Notes: generated from the sequence alone by a model not told the origin. A stretch of DNA of 64,000 bases from Halosimplex litoreum (GCF_016065055.1 NZ_CP065856.1:1363836-1427835); one strand, 5' to 3'; positions 43,847 to 53,265 are shown, numbered from the stretch's first letter. Numbers and translations: made by a program.

Positions 43847-45052
43847 GTGAGTCGAGTGAGTTCACTCGCAGCCGGCCTGGAGAACGACCTCCCGGAAGAG
43901 TTCGCCACACTGCTGGACTGTGGCCGAGATTTCCTCGCCGCCGGGGAAGCCGAACGAACGGGCTCTCGGCCCGGTCTCTCGGTATCGGCGACCGAGTGGC
44001 AAGCGGTTCACGAGTTAGCGAGGCGACACGGCATGGAACCGCTTCTGATCCGGTCCGTGTCAGACCTGCGCGATGACGTCGGCGCGTCGGAGTTGCAGCG
44101 AGTTCGAGAACAGCGGCGCCAGCAGTTGCAGACCCGTGCACTCGAGATGGTGGCCGAACTGCTGGCAGTGCTGGATCTGTTCGAGGAGCGTGCGGTCCCC
44201 GTTCTCGTTTACAAGGGGCCGGTCGCAGCGACACGGGCCTACGGCGACCCGTCGTATCGCGCGTACGCTGACCTCGATCTGCTGGTTTCGCAGTCCGCCC
44301 AACGGACTGCGCTCGAAGCCCTCGAACAGCGGGGCTACCGACGCCAGGCGGTCAACGGACCGGTGTTCCAGACCGTCCTCCAGCGGCCAGGTGATAGCTT
44401 CTCTATCGATCTTCATACGCACGTCGTCCCCGAGTTCTTTCCGTTCGAACTCCCCTTCGATAGGCTGTACGAGAGCCGAAAGCCTGTCGAGGTGAGCGGA
44501 CGAGCGGTTCCGACTCTCTCGACCGAAGACGCGTTTCTGGTCCACTCCATCCACGGGTCGAAACACCACTGGTTCCGTCTCGAGTGGGTGCTGACCACGG
44601 CGTTGCTGGCGTACCGCGTCGAGGACTTGGATGCGACACTCCGTCGAGCGACCGATATCGGATGCGATCGGATGGCGTTACTGGGGCTCGAACTCGCCGA
44701 TCGACTCTTCGACGCGTCGTTCGGTTCGGCAGTCGAACGCCGACTGGACGGTCGAACCGGATCGGCGGTTGCGGGCGCAGCAGAAGACATCGTCGACTGG
44801 GTCGTCCACGAGGACTGGTCGGCAGACAACGGCAAACGGACCCATCTCGCGGACTTCCGGCTCCGTTCCAGACTCTTCAGCCGGCGTCGCGACACGGCCC
44901 AGTTCTGGATACGGGCCCTGACGAAGCCCCGTACCGACGACGTCGAGTGGGTATCCCTTCCCGGGTGGCTCTCGCCGCTCTACAGGGTCGTTCGGCCGAT
45001 TCGGTTGCTCGTGGAATACCGCCGGGCGATGACCAACGGCCTTCCGAAGTGA
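43847..45052 (+). CDS. Polysaccharide-locus nucleotidyltransferase-family protein (NTP_transf_5-like)
   Basis: 401 residues. The core VPVLVYKGPVAATRAYGDPS followed by YRAYADLDLLVSQ is the nucleotidyltransferase-fold signature of the PF14907 group (K-G x12-15 R-x-x-x-D-x-D-L/I-L/V). DLHTHVVPEFFPF and TEDAFLVHSIHGSKHHWFRL are also typical. Such proteins recur in capsule, exopolysaccharide and lasso-peptide loci; the reaction is unknown. GTG start. No membrane segment. Confidence 0.82.
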   Translation: MSRVSSLAAGLENDLPEEFATLLDCGRDFLAAGEAERTGSRPGLSVSATEWQAVHELARRHGMEPLLIRSVSDLRDDVGASELQRVREQRRQQLQTRALEMVAELLAVLDLFEERAVPVLVYKGPVAATRAYGDPSYRAYADLDLLVSQSAQRTALEALEQRGYRRQAVNGPVFQTVLQRPGDSFSIDLHTHVVPEFFPFELPFDRLYESRKPVEVSGRAVPTLSTEDAFLVHSIHGSKHHWFRLEWVLTTALLAYRVEDLDATLRRATDIGCDRMALLGLELADRLFDASFGSAVERRLDGRTGSAVAGAAEDIVDWVVHEDWSADNGKRTHLADFRLRSRLFSRRRDTAQFWIRALTKPRTDDVEWVSLPGWLSPLYRVVRPIRLLVEYRRAMTNGLPK

Positions 45053-45312
45053 TCGAAGCCTCCGTTCGGAGACTTCGGACCGAGCTGGTTGTCTCGCCAG
45101 TTTTTGTGTGCTAGCCGACTTACGCGCCTCCGGGGACGGGAACCCGTCCGATCCGTCGATTTACCCGACTGAGTTCCCGTCTCGTACTTCCGAGACGGAG
45201 GGTCCAGGATAAGGTTTATTGACGTATGATAGAATCATCAATTCGTGCGTCTGTCCCGCCTCTGGAGGTCCGGTTCCGAGCCTGACAGACGACTCTGAGG
45301 GGAGCAGAAACC

Positions 45313-46773
45313 ATGAACGAGACACCGAACCACGGATACAACGTCCCCGACGAGGGCACGACCGACTGGCACCTCGCACTGAATGAGAATTTCGAGCGCT
45401 TCGATACGGAAGTCGAGATCAGAGACACCGAAGCCAACAAAGGAGACTACGAGCCGAAAGACGGCGCGAAGTACGAAGCGACAGACTCCGGTGCAGTGTA
45501 TCTCGGAAACGGGAACAGTTGGGTCCTCGCTAGTCGGCGCGTCCACTCACTGGAGGCGGAGAGTATCAACAGCGTCAAAACACCCTCGGGGACGGATATC
45601 GAATCGTTCCGAGCTGCGGCTGAAGGCGGTGGCGTCGTTCGTCTGAAACCGGGCGTCACCTACGAGTGGGACGAGACGTTCATCTTCGACCCGGAAGACC
45701 GGGACAGTAACCTCCGCGTCGAAGCCCATCGAGCGACGATCGAGCACGACTCCGATCCGGCCGTAGACGTCCGTACGATATACCGTGACGGGTCGAATCT
45801 CTCTCCGGTGACACTGACGTGGTCAGGAGGCACGTTTCGGGGACCGGGAGCGAACAACGGCAGCTCTGTGGACCCGGACGGGGTTCCAGACTACGCTCCG
45901 TCCGTCGAAACCGGGTCCTGCGTGTTCAGGCTCACTGATGCCTGGAATCACACGATCGATGTTCGGGCCTGTCGTGAAGTCCGTGCCGGGATTTACGTCC
46001 GTAACGAGGAATGGTGGTCGGAAGCCAACGAACTGAGTGCGGGCGCGAACGCCGACACGGTAGATTTCTGCTACTTGTGTCTCGGTGGCAGCTATCTCGG
46101 AACCTCCGGCGGCGGGAGTATGAGGGGGATGCAATTGAAACACGATTGGGGGTCCGGGAAAGGTAGCAAGGCCACGATTTATCAAGGCGGTGCGGGTTTT
46201 CACGGAGGAAACGTCTACCATACCGGGAATCTGCCGAAGAACGGCTGGGGCTGGTGGGCGGACGGAAATCTCGAAGGAACGGACGTTCACTGGGAGTCGG
46301 AGTTCGGAACCGAAAACAGCGTAGACATTCAGTTTGAGGGAAATACCAAGACACCACCCCCGTTTACTGCTCGGTTGACCGGATCGTCGGACGAGGCGGT
46401 TGGAGACGGGGGCGGAATCGTCAATAACAGATATCAAGACGTGTTCTTCAGACAGGGAGGAAGCGAGATGGGTATGACCGGCGCCGACGGTAAGAAAGGG
46501 TACCGGATCCCCGCAGGCCCCGGAAACGACGTGTGGTCTTTCCAATCACCGACCATGCTCCATCTCGGGTCGGTCGCCACGAACAACCCCAGCGACCTCG
46601 GCGCTTCGAACGGTAGAGACAACATCGGGAACGAACACACGGAGATGCGGTTCCACAACGGCTCGGGGAGCAAGCCAGTGGGCTGGTACTGGTGGGACGA
46701 AGACGGCAGCGTCTCTGAGGGGGACCGCTGGGTCAAAATCGGCGACCCATCGACGGTCATCTCGCCGTACTAG
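45313..46773 (+). CDS. Phage-tail-spike-like right-handed beta-helix protein
   Basis: 486 residues without signal peptide or membrane helix. The N-terminus NHGYNVPDEGTTDWHLALNE then NFERFDTEVEIRD matches the short entry motif common at the start of viral tail-fibre/spike proteins (G-Y-x-x-P-x-x-G-T-x-x-W-x-x-x-L-N-x-N-F). The rest is Gly/Asn/Thr/Trp-rich with repeating short strands (VVRLKPGVTYEWDETFIFD; ATIYQGGAGFHGGNVYHTG), consistent with a beta-helix that binds or cleaves polysaccharide. Position in a glycan island is suggestive of captured viral or secreted glycan-active protein. Relatively low in Ala, unlike its neighbours. Confidence 0.6.
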   Translation: MNETPNHGYNVPDEGTTDWHLALNENFERFDTEVEIRDTEANKGDYEPKDGAKYEATDSGAVYLGNGNSWVLASRRVHSLEAESINSVKTPSGTDIESFRAAAEGGGVVRLKPGVTYEWDETFIFDPEDRDSNLRVEAHRATIEHDSDPAVDVRTIYRDGSNLSPVTLTWSGGTFRGPGANNGSSVDPDGVPDYAPSVETGSCVFRLTDAWNHTIDVRACREVRAGIYVRNEEWWSEANELSAGANADTVDFCYLCLGGSYLGTSGGGSMRGMQLKHDWGSGKGSKATIYQGGAGFHGGNVYHTGNLPKNGWGWWADGNLEGTDVHWESEFGTENSVDIQFEGNTKTPPPFTARLTGSSDEAVGDGGGIVNNRYQDVFFRQGGSEMGMTGADGKKGYRIPAGPGNDVWSFQSPTMLHLGSVATNNPSDLGASNGRDNIGNEHTEMRFHNGSGSKPVGWYWWDEDGSVSEGDRWVKIGDPSTVISPY

Positions 46774-46966
46774 TCTCCCGCGCACGTGTTGTTGGCTACA
46801 TCGATCGAGGGGAGACAGATCTGTGGAGCGACTTCGGATCGTTCTCGGCCGGCGACCGACTTCCCGGATGTAGAACAAGTATTATATCAGACGATGATCT
46901 CTTCGGAGGTAGGTACGGCGGCCGAAGCGAGTACGTGACAGGGCAGGGTAGGACCACTCCAGAGAG

Positions 46967-48460
46967 ATGCTCGAATACTTCCAGCGGATTTACAGGCGCC
47001 TGACTAGCGGTGAAACGACCGAAGAGCAAGCCATCCAAAGTGGCGTCTGGGTAGCCGGGATCAACGTTGGAGACCGCATTCTCCAGCTCCTGAAAGTCGT
47101 CATCCTCGCCCGATTACTCTCCCCGAAAGCGTTCGGCCTCCTCGGGATCGCTCTGTTGGTGATCAAAGGACTCCGAAGGTTTTCGAACCTCGGATTCGAC
47201 CAGGCCCTGATCCAGCATCGAGATGAAAACGTCGACGCGTATCTGAATACTGCGTGGTTGGTGAAGATCGCACGGGGCCTGTTGATCGCAGCCGTCGCGG
47301 TTTTCTCCGCACCGCATCTGGCGAGGTTTTTCAGCGAGCCGCAGGCGACACCCCTGATTCGGGCCATCGGTGTCGCGAATTTACTCCTGACGCTCCAGAA
47401 TCCCGCGATCGTGTATTTTCGGAAGGACCTCGACTTTCACAAGGAGTTCGGATACAAAATAACTGCTCGTTTTGCGGACTTCGGGGTCGCCGTCGGCTTC
47501 GCGTTCGTTTACCGAAGCGTCTGGGCTCTGGCGGCGGGTATCGCAGCGATGAACCTCGTACAGTTCGCGCTGTCGTATCGGATTCTCGACTACCGACCCC
47601 GATTGGAGTTCGAACTGGAGTATGCGAGAGAGATGTTCGGGTTCGGGAAGTGGATATTCGCTCAGGCCTGTCTATCGTTCTTGCTCGTGGAAGCGGACGA
47701 CGGGTTCGTCGGGTGGTTCTTTACCGCGTCGATTCTCGGGTATTATCAACTCGCGTATCGCTATTCCAACGCTCCCGCGACCGAGATTACCCAGGTCGTA
47801 CGGCGCGTTGCGTTTCCGTCTTTTTCAAAGATTCAGGATAATCCCGTGAAGCTCCGAAATGGCCTTTTTCGCACGGTGAATTTGACCGCTGCGGTCTCGT
47901 TTCCCATAGCAGCCGGTATCTTCGTTACCGCGCCTCAATTTGTTAACGTGGCGTTCGGTAAGCAATGGACACCGATGATTCCACTTATGCAAGCACTTGC
48001 TCTTCTGGGTGGGGTGCGATCGATCAATGAACTATTCAATTCCTTATATAAATCGCGGGGAATGCCGGAGTACGTTGCGTACTTCCTTATTGTCCAGGTA
48101 ACTATCGTCGCTATTGGAATTTTCCCTGTCGCTAAGTCATTCGGCGTACTCGGAGTAGCGTATCTACTTGTCGGCCAGAGTGTAATTATTGGCCCGTTGA
48201 AAGCGTACCTCGCTTTATCTCTAGTAGATGGAACTGGATCTCGACTCCTCCCACTGGTTTTTTACCCATTTATTGGGAGTTCGATAATGGCTATCGTTGT
48301 CACTTTTGTCAGAAGATACTTGAGATTTGGGCTTATCGAGCTTGCAGTGTTAGTAATTATAGGCGCAGCATCGTATATTGCAGTAATGATAGCCATTGAA
48401 AAAAGGACAGGATACGAGCTTATCGAATCGTTCAAAGATATCAGAAGTGCTGTGTCGTAA
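46967..48460 (+). CDS. Wzx-type oligosaccharide flippase (MOP/MATE superfamily)
   Basis: 497 residues with about 12-14 hydrophobic segments. VWVAGINVGDRILQLLKVVI then LARLLSPKAFGLLGIALLVI is the standard start of polysaccharide flippases of the Wzx/RfbX/TuaB type, and FLVEADDGFVGWFFTASILGYY the mid-domain. It should flip lipid-linked glycans across the membrane. Base composition changes within the gene: up to roughly 47,900 it is GC-rich, after that codons become AT-rich (GTTTTTTACCC, GTTAGTAATTATAGG), suggesting a recombination join. Same strand as the tail-spike-like gene, 193 bases downstream. Confidence 0.88.
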   Translation: MLEYFQRIYRRLTSGETTEEQAIQSGVWVAGINVGDRILQLLKVVILARLLSPKAFGLLGIALLVIKGLRRFSNLGFDQALIQHRDENVDAYLNTAWLVKIARGLLIAAVAVFSAPHLARFFSEPQATPLIRAIGVANLLLTLQNPAIVYFRKDLDFHKEFGYKITARFADFGVAVGFAFVYRSVWALAAGIAAMNLVQFALSYRILDYRPRLEFELEYAREMFGFGKWIFAQACLSFLLVEADDGFVGWFFTASILGYYQLAYRYSNAPATEITQVVRRVAFPSFSKIQDNPVKLRNGLFRTVNLTAAVSFPIAAGIFVTAPQFVNVAFGKQWTPMIPLMQALALLGGVRSINELFNSLYKSRGMPEYVAYFLIVQVTIVAIGIFPVAKSFGVLGVAYLLVGQSVIIGPLKAYLALSLVDGTGSRLLPLVFYPFIGSSIMAIVVTFVRRYLRFGLIELAVLVIIGAASYIAVMIAIEKRTGYELIESFKDIRSAVS

Positions 48461-48626
48461 CGGTAGAGGGGAACATAGTACGATTAGCGGTGTTGTGCCA
48501 GCGAACAAAAGATCGCACCCACGATTCGGCAGCCTCTGGTTCGGCGTGATTAGAGCGGCTCGTGAGTGCGATAGTTCGGGCTTTTAATTCTCGGAAGATT
48601 CGTTTTGATGTCGTATTGACTTCCAC
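48441..48626 (-). pseudogene. Remnant of an IS6-family transposase (C-terminal end)
   Basis: The minus-strand peptide contains RIFRELKARTIALTSRSNHA then EPEAAESWVRSFVRWHN, which matches the end of haloarchaeal IS6-type (ISH14/ISH15-like) DDE transposases, where R-x-F-R/K-E-x-K-R-R-T and A-E-x-W-L/V-x-x-F follow the catalytic Glu. The N-terminal ~170 residues are absent, so it is inactive. It overlaps the end of the flippase gene by 20 bases; the remaining gap to 48804 is AT-rich and otherwise empty, ending in a promoter-like patch (AAAAAGTAATTAAATAC). Confidence 0.65.
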
Positions 48627-48804
48627 GGCGACGCATCTAAAATGGGATTTCAGCTCGTTAGAGCCAGAGTTAGAAGGATGGGCGCCACCTGTGATGAGTA
48701 CGACTTTACGAAATGAACAAAAAGTAATTAAATACTAGGATCACGTTTGTCAATACAGTCACTTCCAAAGATAATATCTTCTGCCGTTCTTAGCCAGGGG
48801 TACA

Positions 48805-49764
48805 ATGGATCTCGACAACATTGTTTGGACAGCGCTCGACCGATCAGAAGCTGTGCTACCGTTTTCACCGAAGCAGGTGATGCGGTCACTGGGATTCATA
48901 CCTTGGAGATTGCGTGGACCGATAGTGAGAGCTGCCGAGTACCGTTATCAACGGGCAACGTATCCGGATCCACTCACACCGATCTGGGAGCGGGACTGGG
49001 ATCTGCTCGTTGTTCTCGACGCGTGTCGCCCAGAGTGGATGGCTGCCGTGGAGGACGAGTACGGATTTGTCTCAGATACCGGTACAATTCACTCGGTGGG
49101 GAGCCATTCGAAGGAATGGATCTCAAATACTTTTACGAGCGAATACGACTCTAAGATGGAAGACACAATCTACATCACAGGAAATCACTACGCTGAGGGA
49201 TTGGGTCAATCTCCTCTTCGTAAGTTCGTGACTGCACATGAAGTTGGCGAGTGGGCCTACGAGTCTGCGTCACCTCCAGCGAATATTATCACTGATTTAG
49301 CAGTCCGAAATTGCCGAAGGACTGAATGGGACCGCTGTATTGTTCACTATATGCAGCCTCACAAGCCGTTTATTTCTAGATCAGGTGACCGTGGCGACTT
49401 CACGGTAAAGGAATGGTCAACCAGATACGGCCCATACCATCGGTACTTCAACGGCGAGCTTTCTCTCCAAGATCTCCATGAAAAGTTCGTAGAAAATTTG
49501 CGGTACGTTCTCGACGAAGTGGAAATACTACTGAACAACGTTGACGCCCCAAATGCGGTCCTAACAGCGGATCACGGTCAAGCGCTCGGAGAGGGCGGAC
49601 TTTGGGATCATACTCCAGGTGTGAATCACCCCTCCATGCGATCTGTCCCCTGGGTGGAGACTAACGCAGTTGACACGCACGGTCATCAACCGAAGGAGTA
49701 CGAGTCAACCAAGTACGACGACGAAACGGTAAAACGGAACCTCAAAATGCTAGGTTATCGGTGA
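48805..49764 (+). CDS. Alkaline-phosphatase-superfamily (sulfatase-like) protein, short form A
   Basis: 319 residues. Metal-site pattern WDLLVVLDACRPEWM (Asp near 72), IVHYMQPHKPF mid-protein, and VLTADHGQALGEGGLWDH (Asp-His near residue 254) mark the AP superfamily; the cluster DTHGH near the end could complete the second metal site. It ends TVKRNLKMLGYR, carrying the L-G-Y tail seen in four AP proteins here. Closely related to the gene at 52183 (same V-H-Y-M-Q-P-H segment). Probably acts on sulfate or phosphate groups of surface glycans. In the low-GC block. Confidence 0.82.
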   Translation: MDLDNIVWTALDRSEAVLPFSPKQVMRSLGFIPWRLRGPIVRAAEYRYQRATYPDPLTPIWERDWDLLVVLDACRPEWMAAVEDEYGFVSDTGTIHSVGSHSKEWISNTFTSEYDSKMEDTIYITGNHYAEGLGQSPLRKFVTAHEVGEWAYESASPPANIITDLAVRNCRRTEWDRCIVHYMQPHKPFISRSGDRGDFTVKEWSTRYGPYHRYFNGELSLQDLHEKFVENLRYVLDEVEILLNNVDAPNAVLTADHGQALGEGGLWDHTPGVNHPSMRSVPWVETNAVDTHGHQPKEYESTKYDDETVKRNLKMLGYR

Positions 49765-49792
49765 TCTCTACTTAAATTACGTCCCTTTCGGA

Positions 49793-50881
49793 TCAGCAAC
49801 TAAACTCTACTAGTGCATCATCTATTTCATCAACAATGGATGGCCAATCATGCTCTTTTGCCCATTCTATTCCATTTTGCTCGAGCTCTATCCGAAGATC
49901 TTCATTATCCTTTAGCCGTAATATCGTTTCTTGCACCGAATCTGGAGAAGGCTCACAAAGCAGCCCAGTTTTTCCATCCTTGATCGCGGACGGGATGCCT
50001 CCAGTATCAGAACCAATGACAGCAGTCCCAGCAGCATTTGATTCCAAAAACGAGATGCCAAATCCTTCGATGTTTCCTGTCTCCTCGATGTGACGTGCCG
50101 GCATCACAAAAGCGTCAGAAAGGTTATAGTACGCCGGTAGCTCATCGTCTGGGACATAGCCCGCAAAACGCACGCGATTCTGTATCCCAAGTGACTGTAC
50201 TTTTTCTTGAAGTTCACTCTGTTGCTCACCCGAACCTACGATCAGATATTCGACACCACTGACGCCTGCAATGGCGTCTAGAACTATATCGTGACCTTTC
50301 CGCGGGTCGAGACGAGAGACTGTAAGAATAGTGAACATTTCGTCGTTAATCGGAATCTCAACGTTGGACTCCGAGTTCTCGGTGGCGAACCTTTGGTAGT
50401 CAGTACCATTATGTATAACTTGCATTCGGTCACGCTCCGCCCCTGAATCAAGGAGTGCCTGCTTAGTCCAATCACTCACCGCGATAAAATTGACACCTGA
50501 TCGGGTAGCTACTGCGAATCCTACTTTCGATATAAAAGGCCGGTTGCGGATCACTTCTCGACCATGTGAATGCACGACTACATTTTTGAACCGCGATGCG
50601 GGAGCAGACAGAAACGGCATTATCGAACAGAAATAGATCAGATCAAACTTTGCCTGATGACGTACAATCCATCGTAAGACGTTAGCACGGCCACGGAGAC
50701 CGGAGAATTTTCTCTTTACTATCGTAGCATCGGAATTAAGAGACGGATCTCCCTTGTCTTTCTCCGTTAACACAGTTAGGGAGTGGTTCGTGTGAATAGC
50801 GAAGTTTTTCATCACAGTCTGGATTCCACCTGTATCGGGCGGAAAGAGTGGTGCAACCAGCAAAACGTCCATACGTGGCAT
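49793..50881 (-). CDS. GT4 family glycosyltransferase
   Basis: 362 residues, GT-B fold. N-terminal VLLVAPLFPPDTGGIQTVMK is the acceptor-side glycine-rich loop; the donor domain begins FTILTVSRLDPRKGHDIVLD, with E-x7-E motif around NIEGFGISFLESNAAGTAVI and GGIPSAIKDGKTGLL. Transfers a sugar from a nucleotide donor to the growing glycan at the cytoplasmic face. It lies wholly within the low-GC block (a 60-base sample at 49801 is 37% GC by count), convergent to the AP gene before it. Confidence 0.9.
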   Translation of the reverse strand: MPRMDVLLVAPLFPPDTGGIQTVMKNFAIHTNHSLTVLTEKDKGDPSLNSDATIVKRKFSGLRGRANVLRWIVRHQAKFDLIYFCSIMPFLSAPASRFKNVVVHSHGREVIRNRPFISKVGFAVATRSGVNFIAVSDWTKQALLDSGAERDRMQVIHNGTDYQRFATENSESNVEIPINDEMFTILTVSRLDPRKGHDIVLDAIAGVSGVEYLIVGSGEQQSELQEKVQSLGIQNRVRFAGYVPDDELPAYYNLSDAFVMPARHIEETGNIEGFGISFLESNAAGTAVIGSDTGGIPSAIKDGKTGLLCEPSPDSVQETILRLKDNEDLRIELEQNGIEWAKEHDWPSIVDEIDDALVEFSC

Positions 50882-51004
50882 CCAAGTTGAATTTAAATAT
50901 AACTATCGCTGTCACGTGATGCACTCTACGTCACTACGTCTCCAAATTGCACTGTTTAATATGGACGATCAGGTATATACCATACCCGCTACATCTGAAA
51001 AGTA

Positions 51005-51814
51005 ATGTCACGTGGCATCTTGTATATCGCTACGGGAGACCAATATATAAGCGAGGTAAAAACTTCTGCAGAGAGCGCCAGGGAACACATGCCGGGTATC
51101 GATATTACGCTGATAACGGACGAGACGATCGATTCGAGCCTGTTCGATACCGTACAGGACATGGAGGGCCTCGATGCGGACTTCAGTTCCTCCAATCTAG
51201 AGCCCGGGATGAGCCCGTACGACCGAACCCTGTTTCTCGATACGGACACGTATCTGACCGATAGCGTTCACGAACTGTTCGACGTGCTCGACGACTGTGA
51301 CCTGGCAGCAGCCCTCTCTCCGAGCCAAGACTCCGCTCCCGGTGTCCCTGACCCGTGGATCCAGTACAACACCGGCGTCGTTTCGTATCGATCGAACGAT
51401 TCCGTACGGGAACTGCTCACGCGTTGGAACGAGCTCTATCGGGAGTGGCGTAACGAGCGGGATATCGTTCAGAATCAGCCATCGTTTCTGCGGGCGGTTT
51501 ACGATTCGAACGTGGACGTATTTACGCTCTCGGACCACTACAACGTCCGTCTGTTTTCACCCGGTGCGATCCACGGGGACGCCAAGATCGTCCACGGACG
51601 TCCGGAAACGGGGATCGAGAACGCGGCTCACTTGATAAACAAGAGTTCCAGGTGGAGGGCGTTTTACCGAAACTCGTACGTCTCGCGGTATAGCGCGTTC
51701 AAAATCGTCGAAGATGCCAGCCTTCGCTATCACCTCGAAAAATCTGTGTCTGAACGGGGAGTGAGGCAAACGCTACTCGAGGCACCACGGTATCTCAGCG
51801 ACAGACTCTTCTGA
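51005..51814 (+). CDS. GT-A-type glycosyltransferase (nucleotide-diphospho-sugar transferase)
   Basis: 269 residues. GILYIATGDQYISEVKTSAE opens the fold and RTLFLDTDTYLTDSVHELFD carries the DxD metal motif (Asp79/Asp81). WIQYNTGVVSYRSNDSVREL and QNQPSFLRAVYDSNVDVFTL are as in GT8-like and related retaining transferases. The first ~100 bases are AT-rich like the block to the left, the remainder is GC-richer, so the right edge of that block falls near or within the 5' part of this gene. Confidence 0.75.
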   Translation: MSRGILYIATGDQYISEVKTSAESAREHMPGIDITLITDETIDSSLFDTVQDMEGLDADFSSSNLEPGMSPYDRTLFLDTDTYLTDSVHELFDVLDDCDLAAALSPSQDSAPGVPDPWIQYNTGVVSYRSNDSVRELLTRWNELYREWRNERDIVQNQPSFLRAVYDSNVDVFTLSDHYNVRLFSPGAIHGDAKIVHGRPETGIENAAHLINKSSRWRAFYRNSYVSRYSAFKIVEDASLRYHLEKSVSERGVRQTLLEAPRYLSDRLF

Positions 51815-52182
51815 GGCCTCCATGGACGCTGTCGATCCGTCGCTTCGTCCGGGGGAATCGACCGGACCTACCGACGGCAGTGCCGAGAGAGTTTACTATG
51901 AGCCCGGAACGGCCCACCGCGAAACTTCGATCGGTCGTGTCGACGGTGCTTCGAAGCACCTGTAACAGTCGACTCCGGACCGAGTGTCCGATCCGATCGG
52001 TCGGTTCGCTCTTGCCCGCTCCGTTCTCCTCGGTTGCCCGGGCGAATGCGACGGAAACGGCGCCGGGAGATCCGTCCGAGTGGGTATTTCGCGTTCCCAA
52101 CCCCGGTTACAGTGTGTGATTTATGCAAAGTCGTGTTACGTTATCGAAATCTTGATTCGGCTGTCTATCGACCCGTCGTCTG
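51815..52182. other. 368-base intergenic region
   Basis: No supported gene; frames on both strands overlap here with equal (poor) merit, including a 73-codon plus-strand frame from an ATG at 51898. The right third (GTTACGTTATCGAAATCTTG) is AT-richer and probably holds the promoter of the following gene. Confidence 0.4.
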
Positions 52183-53115
52183 ATGAAAGTACAGAGGAGT
52201 CAAATTCGTCTCGGACTCTCGAATCCGAAACTTCTCGCACGGAAATTATCTCAGTTCTACAATTACAGGCGTTCGCAGTCGGACTACAATCCGGAGGGGA
52301 TCGACTTCATGACGCAGGATTGGGACTGCTTGACCATTCTCGACGCCTGCAGATACGACTTGTTCGAATCGGAAAACACGATCGAAGGAACCCTTCGAAA
52401 GGTCGTCTCTCGCGGTTCGGCGACGCCGGAATTTCTGCGAGGGAATTTCCGGGACCGCGAGTTTCTCGATACGGTGTACGTCACGACGAATCCGATGCTC
52501 CAGCGCCACGACAGCGAGATCAACACGGTGTTTCACGAAGTAATCGACCTCTGGGCCGGAGACACCTGGAACGACGAACACGAGACGGTACTGCCGGAGA
52601 CCGTCACCAGAGAAGCCATAAAAGCGGCCGAGGAGTTTCCGAACAAACGGCTCCTCGTCCACTACATGCAACCCCACTACCCGTTTCTCGGTGCCGACAC
52701 GGATTTCGACAAAGGACACATCGACGATTCCGCCGCGGACGACCTCACGACCTGGATGCAAGTGATGACCGGTGAAGTCGACATCGCTCACAGTGATTTG
52801 TTGGAAGCGTACACAGAGAACCTCCGACGCGCACTGCCACACGTCGAAGAACTCGTCGAGAATATCACTGGAAAGACAGTTGTGACCTCCGACCACGGGA
52901 ATATGCTCGGCGAACGATCGTCACCGATCCCCATCCGAGAGTGGGGACACCCCCAAGGAATCTGGACCGACGAATTGGTCTGTGTCCCGTGGCTCGAAAC
53001 GAAGTGGGAAAAACGCCGGGAGGTCGTCAGTGAACCACCCGACAGCGAGACAGCGGGTAGTGAGTCCGACGCCGTCGAAGAACGGCTGGAGAGTCTCGGA
53101 TACGTGGATACGTGA
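52183..53115 (+). CDS. Alkaline-phosphatase-superfamily (sulfatase-like) protein, short form B
   Basis: 310 residues, paralogue of the gene at 48805: DWDCLTILDACRYDLFESE (Asp near 54), LLVHYMQPHYPFLGADTDF, VVTSDHGNMLGE (near 237) and a GHPQGIWTDELVCVPWLETK end region. Terminates VEERLESLGYVDT, again with L-G-Y. A basic N-terminus (KVQRSQIRLG) and no signal peptide point to a cytoplasmic or membrane-peripheral enzyme. Substrate probably a glycan-linked sulfate/phosphate. GC content is nearer the genome norm than its paralogue. Confidence 0.82.
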   Translation: MKVQRSQIRLGLSNPKLLARKLSQFYNYRRSQSDYNPEGIDFMTQDWDCLTILDACRYDLFESENTIEGTLRKVVSRGSATPEFLRGNFRDREFLDTVYVTTNPMLQRHDSEINTVFHEVIDLWAGDTWNDEHETVLPETVTREAIKAAEEFPNKRLLVHYMQPHYPFLGADTDFDKGHIDDSAADDLTTWMQVMTGEVDIAHSDLLEAYTENLRRALPHVEELVENITGKTVVTSDHGNMLGERSSPIPIREWGHPQGIWTDELVCVPWLETKWEKRREVVSEPPDSETAGSESDAVEERLESLGYVDT

Positions 53116-53265
53116 CCGAGAAGTGCAGTTTACGAGATCGTGGAACAGCCACCTTCGAACCCGCTCTTCCGGACCTACGACCTGAACTCTCGAGAGGTCG
53201 AGTTTCGATCTCGGTTCAACGAGTTACCGTCGGAGGTACGGATAGTTCTCCGATAGAGACGTCGA

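Noticed and set aside
44060-44569. 169-codon minus-strand frame opposite the nucleotidyltransferase gene
   Set aside because: Antisense shadow; the plus strand has the K-G ... D-L-D-L-L nucleotidyltransferase motif.
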